From Rhinocladiella similis (taxonomy: Eukaryota > Ascomycota > Eurotiomycetes > Chaetothyriales > Herpotrichiellaceae), in assembly GCA_024082115.1 (NCBI GenBank), contig JAMRYE010000008.1, positions 1,488,001-1,552,000 on the forward strand: DNA of 64,000 nucleotides, written 5' to 3'. The first letter of the stretch is position 1. The number at the start of each line of letters is the position of its first letter. Positions 44,144 to 55,633 of this stretch are shown piece by piece. The position numbers and the translations under genes were made by a program. Below the pieces are notes generated by a model. The model searched no databases, was not told the origin of the DNA, and saw only the letters and a program-made list of their open reading frames with translations.

Positions 44144-45680
44144 TATGAGCGATCAAATCCATGCAACCAGCATCATTTTCTAGAGACGAAAAGGCGGGAG
44201 ATCAGGTATCAAGGAGTAACCTCAGAGAAACTCACATGGAGAATAAGGAAGCTGGGGTCTTGGTCGGTTAATATGTGCAACGACAGAGAGAGACCTGCAA
44301 CCTACATCCAATGTGGCGCGACATGGCGAAACAACGTGGTACCGAAGCTAGCTGAGGAAGGCAGGAGCGAAGGTACATCCTGAACATCTGCGTCCGTTGC
44401 GAATATCTTGGTAGGCATTGTGCTGGCATGAGTGAACATGGTTCATCGCAACTAATTGTTTTTGTCAAACGTGAGAGGCAACCCCTTTGCGCGGGGACTG
44501 GGATGGAGGTGTGATAGGACCTGGTAGTTAAGGATGTGGCACTCTTTGGCACTGGTTTCCGCCAGTTACACAGAGCTGTATGGGGCGCGGACCAGCCTCG
44601 AAAGGCCGTTTCCTGAAAGCCGAAGCCAAAAGTTGTCGGGATTGTGTGCGCTAAGGACGCCTGAACGACATCCCAGTGATGATCAAGCCTATCACCGGAA
44701 AAGTCCCGGCAAGACCCTTGAGCTTGTCAAGGATAAGCTGCGGGCTGATCACTCGATCCTGAGCCTTGCTGGAATCCACAGATACATGCCAACTGACCGT
44801 GATCACGATATCAGCAGTTTCAACTTGTTTCCACTTTAGAGGAGATCTCAATCTTCATCCGTAGCCATTTGAGGTCGACGTAAAGAAGAGCCATGTGTTT
44901 TGGTTGTGAATAGCGCGATTAGCAACGCGTCATCGCTTACCTGAGGAGAAAAGGCACGCTAGTGTGACCCAGCATTTCTAAACGACTTTGAAGGCGGCGA
45001 ACAACATGTGCTGTCTCATGTAATGAGCAAGGATGTTTCCTGTTGATGCAAATGTAACATTGCAAGTGATGGAATTGACCTTCGCAATTGAGTCATCTCC
45101 TGCTATCTGGTCTAAAGCGAAGGCAAAGCCAAAGACCGAGGATCTCACCGCTTCACGAGCTTAGAGCCTATCGACCATCGCAGGCATTCTAGCGAGAACA
45201 TGGCACCGAGTATGGTTGAATTGAAACCCCCATTGCCCTGGATGCTTGCATTGATGTTAGGGGATCCAATTGTTAGGCGATGAATGGAGGAATTTCAGGT
45301 TGTGGCCTACGCAGGGGCTTTCTCGTGGACGAAACACAGATCTTTGAGGGCGAATATGTAATGAGAGGTCTTAAATGTGTATAAATTTGCTTCGTGTAAA
45401 GCAGTTTTGAACCAAGAAAGCGCTGTTGGACCGTTGGGCGCCCTGCTGGACCTGAACATAGTGGTGAGCGAGTGCTTAGAAAGACTGCGGATCGGTGGCC
45501 TAGTAAAAGCCTGGAGCACGCCTCACCGCCCATCGTCCGTCACCGCCTACATTTTTTAGTACGGCAGAATTTTACAATTTTCTGAAGTGAAGAGTTGGGG
45601 CCTCATGCTTCTGCGACAACATCTTACCACGTCCTAACTACTATCTGAATACGGAGTAATCTCTTTTATCAAGATTCAAG
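44144..45680. other. 1.5-kb divergent intergenic region, no supported gene
   Basis: Promoters of the permease and the NAP-family gene. One exact TACGGAGTA lies at 45650-45658, only 22 bp before the NAP start codon. No gene seen. Confidence 0.6.
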
Positions 45681-46734
45681 ATGTCCTTGTCATTGGAAGA
45701 CGTCGGTGTGGTCTTCGAGGAGCTCGGCGCCCTCGAGAAGAACTTTGCGGAAGTAGAACTCGATGCTCGTATGCGATCACCCAAAGGGCCAATAACTTCA
45801 ACGGCGCGAACGCTGACATTTGACTCTAGTTCGACGAAAGGAGTTCGCATTGAAATCTCTCTACGCAAAGCGCAAAACTTTGCTCGATAGGATTCCCGAC
45901 TTTTGGCCAACCGTGTTTGGCAATGGCCCTGAAGAAGTCCAGCAATTCTTCTCAGCGGAAGATCTAGCCCTGATTTCCTGCATCAAATCCTTCAGCGTTG
46001 AACGATACCAAATTGAATCCGAAATAAAAGGCGAGCCTCGAAGCCTCAGATTCACGTTCGACTTCGCTGAGAATGAATTTATGGAAGACAAACAGCTGGT
46101 GAAAGAGTTCGAGTACAAGCGACGAGAAGACGGTCCGGGCAGCTTGATCTCGAAGCCGGTTCCAATCAAGTGGAAGGGCAAGAAGCAGGATCTAACAAAG
46201 GGCCTTCTCGACGCTGCTGTCGAACTCTATTCCGCCGAAGAAGCGATCAAGCTGAAGACTGTTGAGGTTGTGGATCGTGAAGCGCTTTGGCAGCACGAGA
46301 AGCTGCGGGATAAGATGGTCAGTCTCGATGAGACTGACGAAGACCAACCTAGCTTCTTCAATTGGTTTGGATTTCGGGGCGCGATTGAGACGCCTGCTCC
46401 CAAGAAAGAGGGCGAGAATGGCGCTGGAGACGGCCCCGAAGACAGTGACGACGATGTCGAAGAGATGCTCGAAGTGGAGATTTTCCCAGCAGGCGAAGAA
46501 ATCGCTATTGCACTGGCCGAGGAAGTCTGGTCAGATGCCATGGACTACTTCAGTGAGTATCGTGACTCTAGGTTGTGTGGAACTGTTCGCTGACGTTTGA
46601 TTCCAGTGTCTGCCCAAGACGACTTTCCTGATGGTGAAGATCTTGATATGGAAGCTGACGAGGATGACGAGGACGCACCAGAGCTGGTTCCTGCCGAAGA
46701 CGCCAGACCATCCAAGAGACAGCGCAAGGATTGA
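45681..46734 (+). CDS. NAP-family histone chaperone (SET/Vps75-like)
   Basis: Exons 45681-45768, 45830-46552 and 46607-46734 give 312 residues. A long N-terminal helix (residues 1-45) is followed by the NAP-domain core: RIPDFWPTVFGNG, LISCIKSFSVERYQIESEIKG, SLRFTFDFAENEFMED and VPIKWKGKKQDLTKG. The FFNWFGFRG motif near residue 205 is a hallmark of the NAP/SET fold. The tail is acidic (EDSDDDVEEMLEVEIF; DLDMEADEDDEDAPE) and ends with a nuclear signal (RPSKRQRKD). Length and the short acidic tail fit SET/Vps75 better than Nap1. Vps75 works with the acetyltransferase Rtt109 on H3. The family call is firm and the subgroup tentative. Confidence 0.87.
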
Positions 46735-47025
46735 GGAAATGTTCTTGAACAAGCTTCCCGGATATGTCCAAATATGTACCATTATCACCTGGCGTTTGAT
46801 CTCGTTCGTACATTCTCATAGACACTCGAAACCAATGATACCATAATGCTGCAGCTGTTGCTTTGACCCTGTGCGTTCAATTGCTTTTTACCCGCATAGT
46901 CTCTCATGGCTTCACGCTGCTGCGCGAACAGACCTATCCGCTCTGTTTGGTAAGCATGTCCTCAGACCTCAATCTATCTCAAGGCCTTGTTTTCCTTTCT
47001 TTCTGTGCCCCTACCAACTGTTGAA

Positions 47026-47839
47026 TCATAAAACAATGACCAAGATCAACAATATGATCAAGACGACGATCAGGACAGCTATGCAACAGCTACTCACGCT
47101 GTCCTCATTCTTTCTGATTACTTCACCGACCTTCTTGACCCCGACGTTGAGTTTCCCCCCGACCCGATCCGCAAGCGTATCGACCTCATCAAGCATATGC
47201 CCCTGTTCTTCGAGTTCGCGACCCATGTCCTCTGCCTGGCCCCGAAGCACTCCGACAGACTGAAACACGCCGTCAAGCTGTTCATCTTGTTCGGCCATCA
47301 TGGTTGCTTGCTGCTGCGCCTCGAATTCTCCATAGGGATCATCGTCGCCGCCGTTATCATCCTCGAAAGCCGACGGCATAGGCAGCCTCGTGTTGTTGCC
47401 AGTACCATGGCCCGCAACGTGAGTATCCGCAGTCACGCCTTCCAGCTCGCGGCGCATACCCTCCACTTCGTCTCCGACATCTTTGACGAACTGTCGCCGA
47501 CGCTGAACTTCAGCGACGTCAAGACCGAATCGATAGGGGTCAGATTCAACGGCAGACACTGACTCGAGTAGGTCTGCAAGGTCAGTGTTAAGGGTTTCGA
47601 GATTCGAGCGTAACTCTGTACGGGATTGCTGGAGTTCGGGCGAGGCTGCGGATGTCGAGAGCGTGCGAATGCGCAAATATGACGAAAATAGGTGGCGAGT
47701 GGCTTGGAGTGTTGATTGAACATCTCTATGGACTCAAATATGTGTTAGCTGCCAGCTACCGTATGGGAATGGGGGTTGAAGGGAGGCAATGGTACTTTTG
47801 GACTTCAAGGAAGGGGTCCTCTGATTGAGGATTCGCCAT
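47026..47839 (-). CDS. tlg1: t-SNARE TLG1 / syntaxin-6-like
   Basis: Coding order is 47839-47796 then 47725-47026, giving 247 residues with one 70-nt intron. It starts MANPQSEDPFLEVQKDVQST, the usual syntaxin-6/10 opening. An N-terminal three-helix region follows (residues 8-110: SPELQQSRTELRSNLETLN; YRFGLDVAEVQRRRQFVKDV). The Qc-SNARE motif spans about residues 160-222, from QQATMMAEQDEQLDGV to RKNEDS with the central Gln. It ends with the dicysteine CCIAVLIVVLIILLILVIVL membrane anchor. The dicysteine may be palmitoylated. Tlg1 acts in endosome-to-Golgi fusion. The 44-nt first exon restores the conserved N-terminus, which supports the intron. Confidence 0.92.
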
Positions 47840-48232
47840 GATGTAGTTCTTCCTCAGGAGGGTTTGCTGTCACATATATGCCATCAGGTGATCGTACAAT
47901 AGCGTTAAAGAACGCTCAACTTTCAGTTAGTACGTGGCTATAAGATTCGTGTGGAAACTGGCGATCGTAAAAGGCACCAGCATGTGTTTCGGAGATGTAG
48001 CATGCGTCACCCACCCCATTAAAGGTGCCGAGGCTGGCACATGAATGCACAAGGCTACACAGTCCAACGGCATTTTCTCTACAATGCAGCACGAACGAAA
48101 TAATCTGAAGCAGAAGGATGACTATTGGTCTAGAGATGGCCTTGTGCAATTTCTGTGAGATGTTGTACATATACTACTCGACGTATTGAACCTTCCTTTT
48201 TGTCCAAATCGTTACTTCGACCTAGCAAAGTC
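47840..48232. other. Intergenic, no supported gene
   Basis: TLG1 promoter and the 3' flank of the next minus-strand gene. Nothing else seen. Confidence 0.65.
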
Positions 48233-49447
48233 TCAGCTTTCCTCTGAGACCTCACCTCCATCTTGTACAGCCAGCTGTTCATACAACAATTCCCCGCGCC
48301 TTTTCTGTCCATTGGAGACTTCACGCAGCTTCTGCACAGTCTCTTCGACGGTCGGTTCCACCACACGAAGATGCGACTCTAGTTGCTGACCTAGTTCAGA
48401 TGTCTTGATGGCATCAATCTGTAGTGCAAGTTGGATGGCATTCTGCAACGGCAAGAGGTTTTCCAGAACGAAGTTTCTCTCCGCTCTTGCTCTAACGTCC
48501 TCTCTCTGCTCCTCTAGTCCGGCAAGGGAGGATTTCTGCTGCTGTGCAAGGTAAAGCATCTTTCTCGCATAGTCTATGACAGTGGCAGGATCGCCGCCGG
48601 ACTCCAGAGCTGTCGCGGCTGCCAATTCCGTCAAGACGCTCAGAACCAAGGGATCTTTTCTTGGATCGACCTCGTCTGACTTCAGTTTGTAACTTCCAGA
48701 GAGCTCATCATCCAGCATTCGGACAACTTTTTGAGCTCTGTTCCAAGCGCTCGCAAGCTCCGGCCCAGAGAAGTCGTGGTCCGCAGCACGCTTGTGAAAA
48801 CCCAACATGAGCTCGTAGGTAACGCCTTGTTTCCTCAAGGTGAAATTGGTGTCTTCAGATCTATCGATGCATGCGAGAATATACCGTTCTTTGCCAATCT
48901 CACATGCCTTGCGAGTGATTTTCCCCCAAAAGAAGGCTGGTAGCGGCATTTTGGACATCCTTATGCCATTCAGCCATGGAGCCAAATTATTCCATACTGC
49001 GTCCGCCTTCTCTTCACTGAATACTTTTGCAATTGTTCGGATTGACTGTTTGACGGAAGGTTTATCGAAAGGATTCATTGGCAGCAATCTGATTTCCTCG
49101 CCATCGGACATCGTGACTGTGACACCAGGCTCTGCCATCAGCGTCTCATGTTTGGAGGGTTTATATAGTAGTTTCCGGTGCTGAGGCTCCAGTGCAGCCG
49201 GAGTGAAGACTTTCTCACGGAATGACAGTAGCAGTTGATCGAGTTCACCGTGACCGGTGGGCTGAAATGATGGTATCACTACAAAATGTTAGCTTCCAAG
49301 TGTATTGTCTTGGGTAGAACTGCGTTGCGGTATACCTTTCTGCTGGACTCGAGTAGTGCTGAATGCACGAGAAAATAATGTGCCATTTTGTAAGTTTTGT
49401 CGACAGCTTCTACAGACGTAGAGCAGAGGCTGATTAGCTTGCGCCAT
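48233..49447 (-). CDS. Probable mitochondrial protein, unknown function
   Basis: Coding order is 49447-49336 then 49278-48233, giving 385 residues with one 57-nt intron. The N-terminus (CRSCRQNLQNGTLFSRAFSTTR) is Arg/Ser-rich without acidic residues, as in mitochondrial presequences with an RxFSTT cleavage pattern. The body is helical and charged: LLPMNPFDKPSVKQSIRTIA, LPAFFWGKITRKACEIGKER, YELMLGFHKRAADHDFSG and a Glu/Gln-rich C-terminal coiled-coil-like part. I do not recognise the family; a ribosome-associated or matrix role is possible. It is divergent from bL19m with 416 bp between starts, which is suggestive but not proof of a shared role. Confidence 0.75.
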
Positions 49448-49863
49448 GGTGCTTGCTGGGAGGTTACAAGTTGCCCCCGGTTTTGCGCAATGCTCTCCAG
49501 ACGTCTTTCTCAAGGATCCTACAAAGTGAAGAGGCTTCTTCATTTTCTAAAGCTAGCGTATCACGTGACAAGGCTGCACTAGTGTATCTTAAATTGAGCG
49601 ATGTCAAATTGATTACGAGGAGCCCCCAAGCAAAGCGTTAAGAAGACTTCGATATTGACTACCAGACATACCATGGTTTAAGCAAGGTAGACTCGACAAT
49701 ACTCTACGTGTGAAGGCGTGGTCAAGGGTTTTGCGACCAGGCATACACGGCACTAAAGCAGCGCGGCAAAGTTGCCAGGTCTGGCTGTAGCCTGGTGTCG
49801 CAAGCAATATCTTCGCCGAAGCTCTCAATCTAGACACCTCTAAATCAACAGAAACGGCACAAG
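49448..49863. promoter_or_regulatory. Divergent promoter of two mitochondrial genes
   Basis: 416 bp between the start codons of a probable matrix protein (minus) and bL19m (plus). It must hold both promoters. No specific site is assigned. Confidence 0.5.
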
Positions 49864-50626
49864 ATGGCGCAGATATTGGCACCGCGAGTGTCGACATGCT
49901 GCTGGCGGTCGCTGCTTACCGAATTCCAACCCCAGCGTCAATTCTCCAGGTCTCTCGTCACCCTTCAGCGAGGCCCCGTCGAAAAACTCGCAATCCCCGA
50001 GTCCCTCCCACAACAGTTTCGGTCTCAGATACCCCAACGACTCAGACCTGGCAGAGGTAAGCATCCGTTCTTCACAGGCTAATAAGTCTCAGGGTACTAA
50101 TGTCTGAGGACCAGATAAACAAGAAATTACAGTCCACGAATCACCCTTCTCCGAAGCTGCACTCTGCAAAGACCCAGTCTCTGTGATCGACCAGCGACAA
50201 CTCGCTATACTAGACCCTACGGGCGCACGAGCGCGGCTGTTCGACAAGACCAACAAAGATCGAGCGCAGGTCGGAGATATACTGCTTGTCACTTTCAAGA
50301 CCGGGGAACCCGTTTCTGGAACGATACTCTCCATTAAAGGATCTGGTCCTCATATCTCAGTACTGCTAAGAAATCAGTTAACGGGGATTGGGGTGGAGGT
50401 GCTTGTCAAGGTCCACAGTCCTTTGGTGCAGAGCATGGAAATAGCCCAACGGGCGCCGAAGAGGAAGAGACGTGCCAGGTTATACTACTTGCGGAAGCCA
50501 GAGCACGATCCTGGTAGCGTGCAGAAGATTGTGGACCAATATGTGAGGCAAAGGGCCATGTTGAGTGGCGGGAAGACGACACGGCAACAGTACAGTGGTC
50601 CTCGGGGGAAGAAGGGGAAGAGATGA
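49864..50626 (+). CDS. img1: Mitochondrial large-subunit ribosomal protein bL19m
   Basis: Exons 49864-50056 and 50115-50626 give 234 residues. The first about 35 residues form an Arg-rich presequence (RVSTCCWRS; QRQFSRSLVTLQRG). The L19 domain follows: RAQVGDILLVTFKTGEPVSG (compare bacterial L19 'GDxVxVxxxxxEG'), GTILSIKGSG, SVLLRNQLTGIGVEVLVKVH and the conserved end SPLVQSMEIAQRAPKRKRRARLYYLRK. A basic C-terminal tail (SGPRGKKGKR) extends it. Yeast Img1 is the same protein and is needed for mitochondrial translation. Intron acceptor CCAG at 50111-50114 gives the only open frame into the domain. Confidence 0.9.
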
Positions 50627-50951
50627 ACGCAAAAAATCTTGTACATCAACCCATGTTTTAGCGAATGAGTTCCTTATGGCCATACACCTTTTCTACCAAG
50701 AAATCACCAAGATATCACGTATGACGATGGGGTTCAAGCCGCCGGTCACGTCTTCAGCGACATTTTGTGTCAGTTCCGAAACTCATGTCACCGGATGGGA
50801 GGACGGTCAACGTCACAGATACAGGCCAGTCAGAATCTGGGAGGAATGACGGTCGTGTAGAATATTTTATCTATCTCATTCCCAGCCCACAAACCTGAGT
50901 ATATTTTTTTTCGTGCGGGTGTCAAAGAGGCTGTGCGCCACCAATCAAGTC
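50627..50951. other. Convergent intergenic region
   Basis: 3' flanks of bL19m and the ligase-like gene. Nothing else seen. Confidence 0.65.
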
Positions 50952-52782
50952 TCATAGCAGCAGCAATGTATGGTCATCGTCTACTTGGCCGTGGATATCG
51001 AGGCCGAGCTTTCCGCCAACGACCGCTGGCCCTTTAACATTAAGCTAGAACGACGAGTTAGTGCATGTACTCTTGTCGCCGAGTAAGGACTGGTGATTGA
51101 AAGTGATATAACGTACCGTTCCCTTCGGAGTATGGCTACCCATCACGTCCTCATCTCCGGTAAGACTGACCTCGACCGAGCTCATTGGGGCGCCTACGCA
51201 GACCTGCTTGCCCTTGTCGCGATAGTCGAGAATGTTCGTCTGCGCGATGGCTCCAGCCACGAAAGACGCAGTCAATGCGTAGCCAATTCGAGCGTGCAGA
51301 TGCGTACGTAGCGTATGCAGTGTCGATGAAGATAGACGTGCCTTAGTAGGCGCTGAAGCGGATTGTGGAATCAATAAGATCCTCAATTTTGACAGGGCAA
51401 GAGGCCCGCTGGGATCTGATGGCATGTTTCCTGCTTGCAGGCTTCTCGTAGATACCCATTTGGACAAGCCGGAGGGGAGATTCGTGCCGGGGCTCAACAA
51501 ATACTTCTGAATGGTGCCGGGAGCAGCAATCACCACGGTAGGCTGGCTCATTGCTGTGGCGTTGAGCAGATCGACAGAATCGCCAGCAACGGAATTCAAG
51601 GCCACCGAGGCGTTTGAATAGAGCGCTGCAAAGGTCCAGCAAAGAGTGTAGCTGTCTGTGAGGCTTGTAGTCGGAAGAATGGTATCGGTCGGTGTCAACT
51701 TGTAAGCTCGCACGACTGTAGCCTGAAGTGCGGCAGTTCCTGAGATAAGATTCTGAAGCGATGCGTGAGCGCAGAACGTGTAGGTCTCTGTGGCAAGAGA
51801 TAGCTTACCTCCGAGGTATACTTCACCAGATCATACGTGCCGTTGGCTCCTGGGCAGAAGATAGACACTGGCGGAACCTGAGAGTCTTTATCCAAGGGTA
51901 GGACTTCCGAAGTGGCGGTGCGCTTATTCTTCTCTACCAGATCGTGCCACGAATTCACAATGAAGCCGCTGGGGGCATCATCCGACCACGCCATGTGCTC
52001 GCTACCTGCCTTTGTAACCCAGATAACATTTGTGAGGGCTTTGTTTGCTGAATGTAGGCTGTCAAGATCGAGAGTACCGGCTTCTGCAATCACATGATCT
52101 GCCGAGGTCTTCGCCAGAAGGGAGTTGAGCTTGTCCGGTGGGAGACCATAAGGAAGCAAGATAGTCGAGAAGCCGTAGAAGGATCCAGCTTGAGCATCTT
52201 GTTAGCGTAGCTGCTGCTAAAGATCAGTATCAGCGACTCACCGAAGATGGCAGACAGCATCTCTGTCGAGTTCGAAAGGCACACGGCAACATTCTGGCCA
52301 TTGTTCCGCTTGACGTATTGACCGATGACATTGATCCCGAGGGTCAAATCGTCAAATGAATGCTGAATGACTTTCTCCCGGCCAAGCACGGTCAAGATCT
52401 TGCCCTTTTCGCCAGTTGGGGTGCCATCTTCCTTGACAGCACCACGGGCAGCAGTCCTCCAGATGTCGCGAAGATCCCCGGGCCGGCCTGAACTCCATCT
52501 GGGCGCTCCAGGATCTTTAACACCTAGGCCGGCTCGGAGAGGGTAGCCATGTGGAATGTCAATAGCTCTGTAAACAGCCGACTCGCCAGAGTGTCGAATC
52601 GGTGCTATTTGTGATTGTCGTGCAAGAAGAAACGGATGAGTGTCCGGCTCTCGACTTGTCAGCAGAGGATATATCAGAAGGGCAGCCAACACCACAACAA
52701 GGAGTGTCGTGTAACCATCCCAAGTGGAAAAGAACTCGGCAATGGCAGCATCGAGTCTCTCTGCTGTGCTTGTCGTCGACAT
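50952..52782 (-). CDS. AMP-binding (acyl-CoA ligase-like) protein, divergent and C-terminally short
   Basis: Coding order is 52782-52242, 52188-51809, 51752-51117 and 51044-50952, giving 549 residues. Residues 22-42 are a membrane helix (YTTLLVVVLAALLIYPLL). The fold follows that of long-chain acyl-CoA synthetases: DDLTLGINVIGQYVKRNNGQ, VAVCLSNSTEMLSAIFAGSF, ILLPYGLPPDKLNSLL. The ATP loop, normally a Ser/Thr-Gly-rich TSGTTGxPK, reads IFCPGANGTYDLVKY. The motif usually YGxTE reads GYALTASFVAG. The sequence ends soon after LNVKGPAVVGGKLG, before the YRTGD hinge and catalytic Lys of the C-terminal subdomain. It may be a membrane-bound pseudo-ligase. The frame stays open 60 codons upstream to an ATG at 52962, so a longer N-terminus is possible. 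Confidence 0.82.
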
Positions 52783-53142
52783 TTCGATTGATCGACGTCT
52801 ACAACGATGGTTCTGCACACTTTCGAAAAAGTGCTGTAAAATCACTATGAGGAAGAGACCTTCACACCATAACAACACGACGTCGGATGCAGGTGGAGGC
52901 CTCAGCAATGGAATCCGTGACTTCCCCACATCCGAACGAATGTCGTCGAAATTCGTGGCCATCCCCTACCAACATCACGTGCTCATTGACCCACATCCAT
53001 TCCACACCAGGGGTCACGCTGTCGAGGTTTGAATATGTATGGCAGACAGAGATCCTCGCCAACAGGCCGAACCGTACGATGAAGAGGGTCAGCAGTGTAA
53101 AAGCTCTCATCACAGGTCTATCTGTGAATTCTAAGACAAACT

Positions 53143-53164
53143 CCCCCCCCCCCCCCCCCCCCCC
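53143..53164. repeat. Poly-C homopolymer (22 C)
   Basis: Uninterrupted run of 22 C on the plus strand in noncoding DNA. The length may be subject to sequencing error. Confidence 0.9.
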
Positions 53165-53436
53165 AGGGTTTTCGAGGACGAACAGCGTAACTGAGATACG
53201 CTGGGTAAATATCCTTGCCACGGAGCATTCACGGAACAGTTTCGCCGTCCGCTGAGTTTTGTCTACTGGCTAATTCACGGCGGTGAGCTTGAACGACGAC
53301 CTCGCCATTGCCATGTGTTTCGGTGGTACTGTAGTAAGTGCTGTGACCGCTGTCTCAAAAAAGTGCCTCTACGGTTTTTGTCGGATGCCCATTCTTCACA
53401 TTGCGTTGATGTATTCAGACAGCTGCGAGTGAAACA

Positions 53437-55120
53437 TTGAAAAGAGTGACGAATCACCAGGCAATGTTTCATCATCCGTCTGTAGGTGCGACGAATGCTC
53501 GCCGCTGCCTAGGTAAGGCAGAGGCTCCTCTCTGCCTCCTGCGGATGCATAAGTATCTGCCCTGCCCCCTGACCTGCGTCCTGCATTCCAAGCCGTTCTC
53601 AGACCGCAGGTTTCTCTGCAGAACCGTGGGATCATCTCGGTCTCGCCGAAACTTGAAATGCTTCGTTGCAGATCCATGGAATGATGCTACTCTCTTGAAA
53701 TTCGGCTTCAAGAGCAATGTCAGGCCTGTCTTGTGCTCAGACGAAAAGTTTGTTGCATCCTTAGGTGGACTCACACTCTTTCGACACTCGAAATACCACC
53801 ACTCAAATGGTGGAGGCACCTACGGCTCCAGCAATGACTTTTCCCTCAACTCGAACCTCATGATTCTTTGGCATTCGTCCTTGCTGTGGGCTTCGCTGTT
53901 TCAGCGATCATTTGTTTCATCAGCAATCTCGGTTCCTACGAAACTTAAGGACCATGTCCTGGACACTGCCTGATCAACGCGGATGATGCCCCCGAATCAT
54001 TCCCATTCATCTGAATGGGACGATTGTACAAAATCTCACTCTCTGCCTTTTTGGCTTAGGTTTGAGTTTTGAGCATAGCATGGGCACTGTTGTCCTCCTT
54101 GGGTTTGGAGTACACCATATTGCAGATCCATGGAATGATACTGTTCTTCTTGTTTTGGTTGGCTGTGGGGGATTTCATCGAGAGTCAATCTTCTGTTCCT
54201 TTGCAGCTGGTCTGGTCGCCTCATTTTCAATACACAGTTGTGATACACGTACAACCACACGGGGGTTGTCTTCCCATTTTACATGTACAATCACACACAA
54301 CAATATCCCACAGCCATTGTCAAATGCCCGACAGGTAACTATGTACCATAGTTGTCATAAAGGATATGCCTTTAACAGCGATATCAGGTCTGTCTTTGCC
54401 AAGACAAAACACCTGCAGGAATCTGGATCGGTCCCAATTCCCAAGAAACGTTAAGATGCTTCGTTGCAGACTCGTTGGATGACCCTTCTCTTTCTTTTGG
54501 TTGCAGGCCTTGGGTCAGATCTGCGTGATGAACGGACATATACACTCGCATTTACTGATGGCAAAACCTTGTACTTCAGCAGATGGGATCCTTCTCAGCA
54601 TACACTCGTTAACGACAGACCTGCTGGGTTTGAAATGAGTGACGAAGAGAAGGGTGTTGATCACTGTTGATTGTGGCCAGGCAAGGACTCTTCTAATGCA
54701 CAAATCCAAGATTGTTACGCCCTCAACAAACCATATGAGGAAATGTGCGGTCAAGCTACGGCGATCCCTGTAGGATCTTTCGTACGAGTATACTCTGGCA
54801 ACTGGCAATTTATTCCAAGTTGTATTGAAGAAATTTATCGGTGGTCCTCGGCCGCGCTTTATATCGATATTTGGACAGCTATATCATTACATTAGGGCGG
54901 GCCCAGGTACAGACCTGTACGCGTCACCTTGGCCGCTGGCCCAAACGACGAACAATTGCTTCAGCAGGCTTCTGCAAGTCAACGAAGGATGAAGTCACCC
55001 GGCATTCAGCAGCGTCAAGAGCGGCTGCAGCGATAGAGCTTGAAAATTTTGTCTCGAAGCTTTCCGCTCCGTGGATGACGGTTTATTGTACGCAATCTAA
55101 CTTTTCGTTGAGGTAGAATG
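53437..55120 (+). pseudogene. Decayed coding relic with repeated segments
   Basis: Three places share sequence: TTGCAGATCCATGGAATGAT at 53666-53685 and, identically, at 54120-54139, and ATGCTTCGTTGCAGA at 53658 and again at 54456. In the matching frame they read FVADPWNDATLL, IADPWNDTVLL and FVADSLDDPSL. Downstream parts also correspond (GGLTLFRHSKYHH against GKTLYFSRWDPSQH), but in the third copy this needs a frame change. A further open stretch to about 54890 encodes CGQATAIPVGSFVRVYSGNW. Stops and frame shifts separate the pieces, and I could not splice an intact protein. It may be a degraded tandem-repeat gene; the family is unknown. Confidence 0.35.
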
Positions 55121-55625
55121 AATACCTTATCGATTGGCTCCAGAGAAAGAGGCCGAGCGTATTCCACAGCCTGCGGACAAAATGCTTTCTGAGTGACTCT
55201 CTGGATATATGATTTACGCGCGGTATCGAAGAAGTTGTGGAGAAAAGAAAGTACTTGGGAGACATGAAGGTGATGGAATATTCAGTCATGTCTGCCTGTC
55301 CCATTTGCGAGCCATAGGACACCCCACGAGCAACCAAGAAAGTCTTCGTCTCACGGATCCATATTCCACAAATTTCCAAAATATGTTCAAGTCGATCTAT
55401 ATCAAGCAACCTGGCCAGCAAATGTGAAATGTTTTACAGTTTTGCATCTTTTGGTTCGGGATTAAACAGGCAATCAGAACATTTTACACACAGGTGCCTT
55501 GCAACAACTGCTTCCTTTCAAATCCACACTTGGAGGTTTGAGTTGAGGACCTGCTGGTCACGCACCCATGAAAACAAAAAAAAAAACCTGGGAGGAAAAT
55601 CCAAATACATACCTGAGCGGAAAGG

Positions 55626-55633
55626 TATAAATA
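55626..55633 (+). promoter_or_regulatory. TATA box of the anchored hypothetical gene
   Basis: TATAAATA lies 156 bp upstream of the ATG at 55789, within the short palindrome AAAGGTATAAATACCTTT. Confidence 0.55.

Noticed and set aside
52783..52962. 60-codon in-frame N-terminal extension of the ligase-like protein
   Set aside because: Not included in the call because the ATG at 52782 directly precedes a typical short N-tail and membrane helix. The extension remains possible and is noted in the gene entry.
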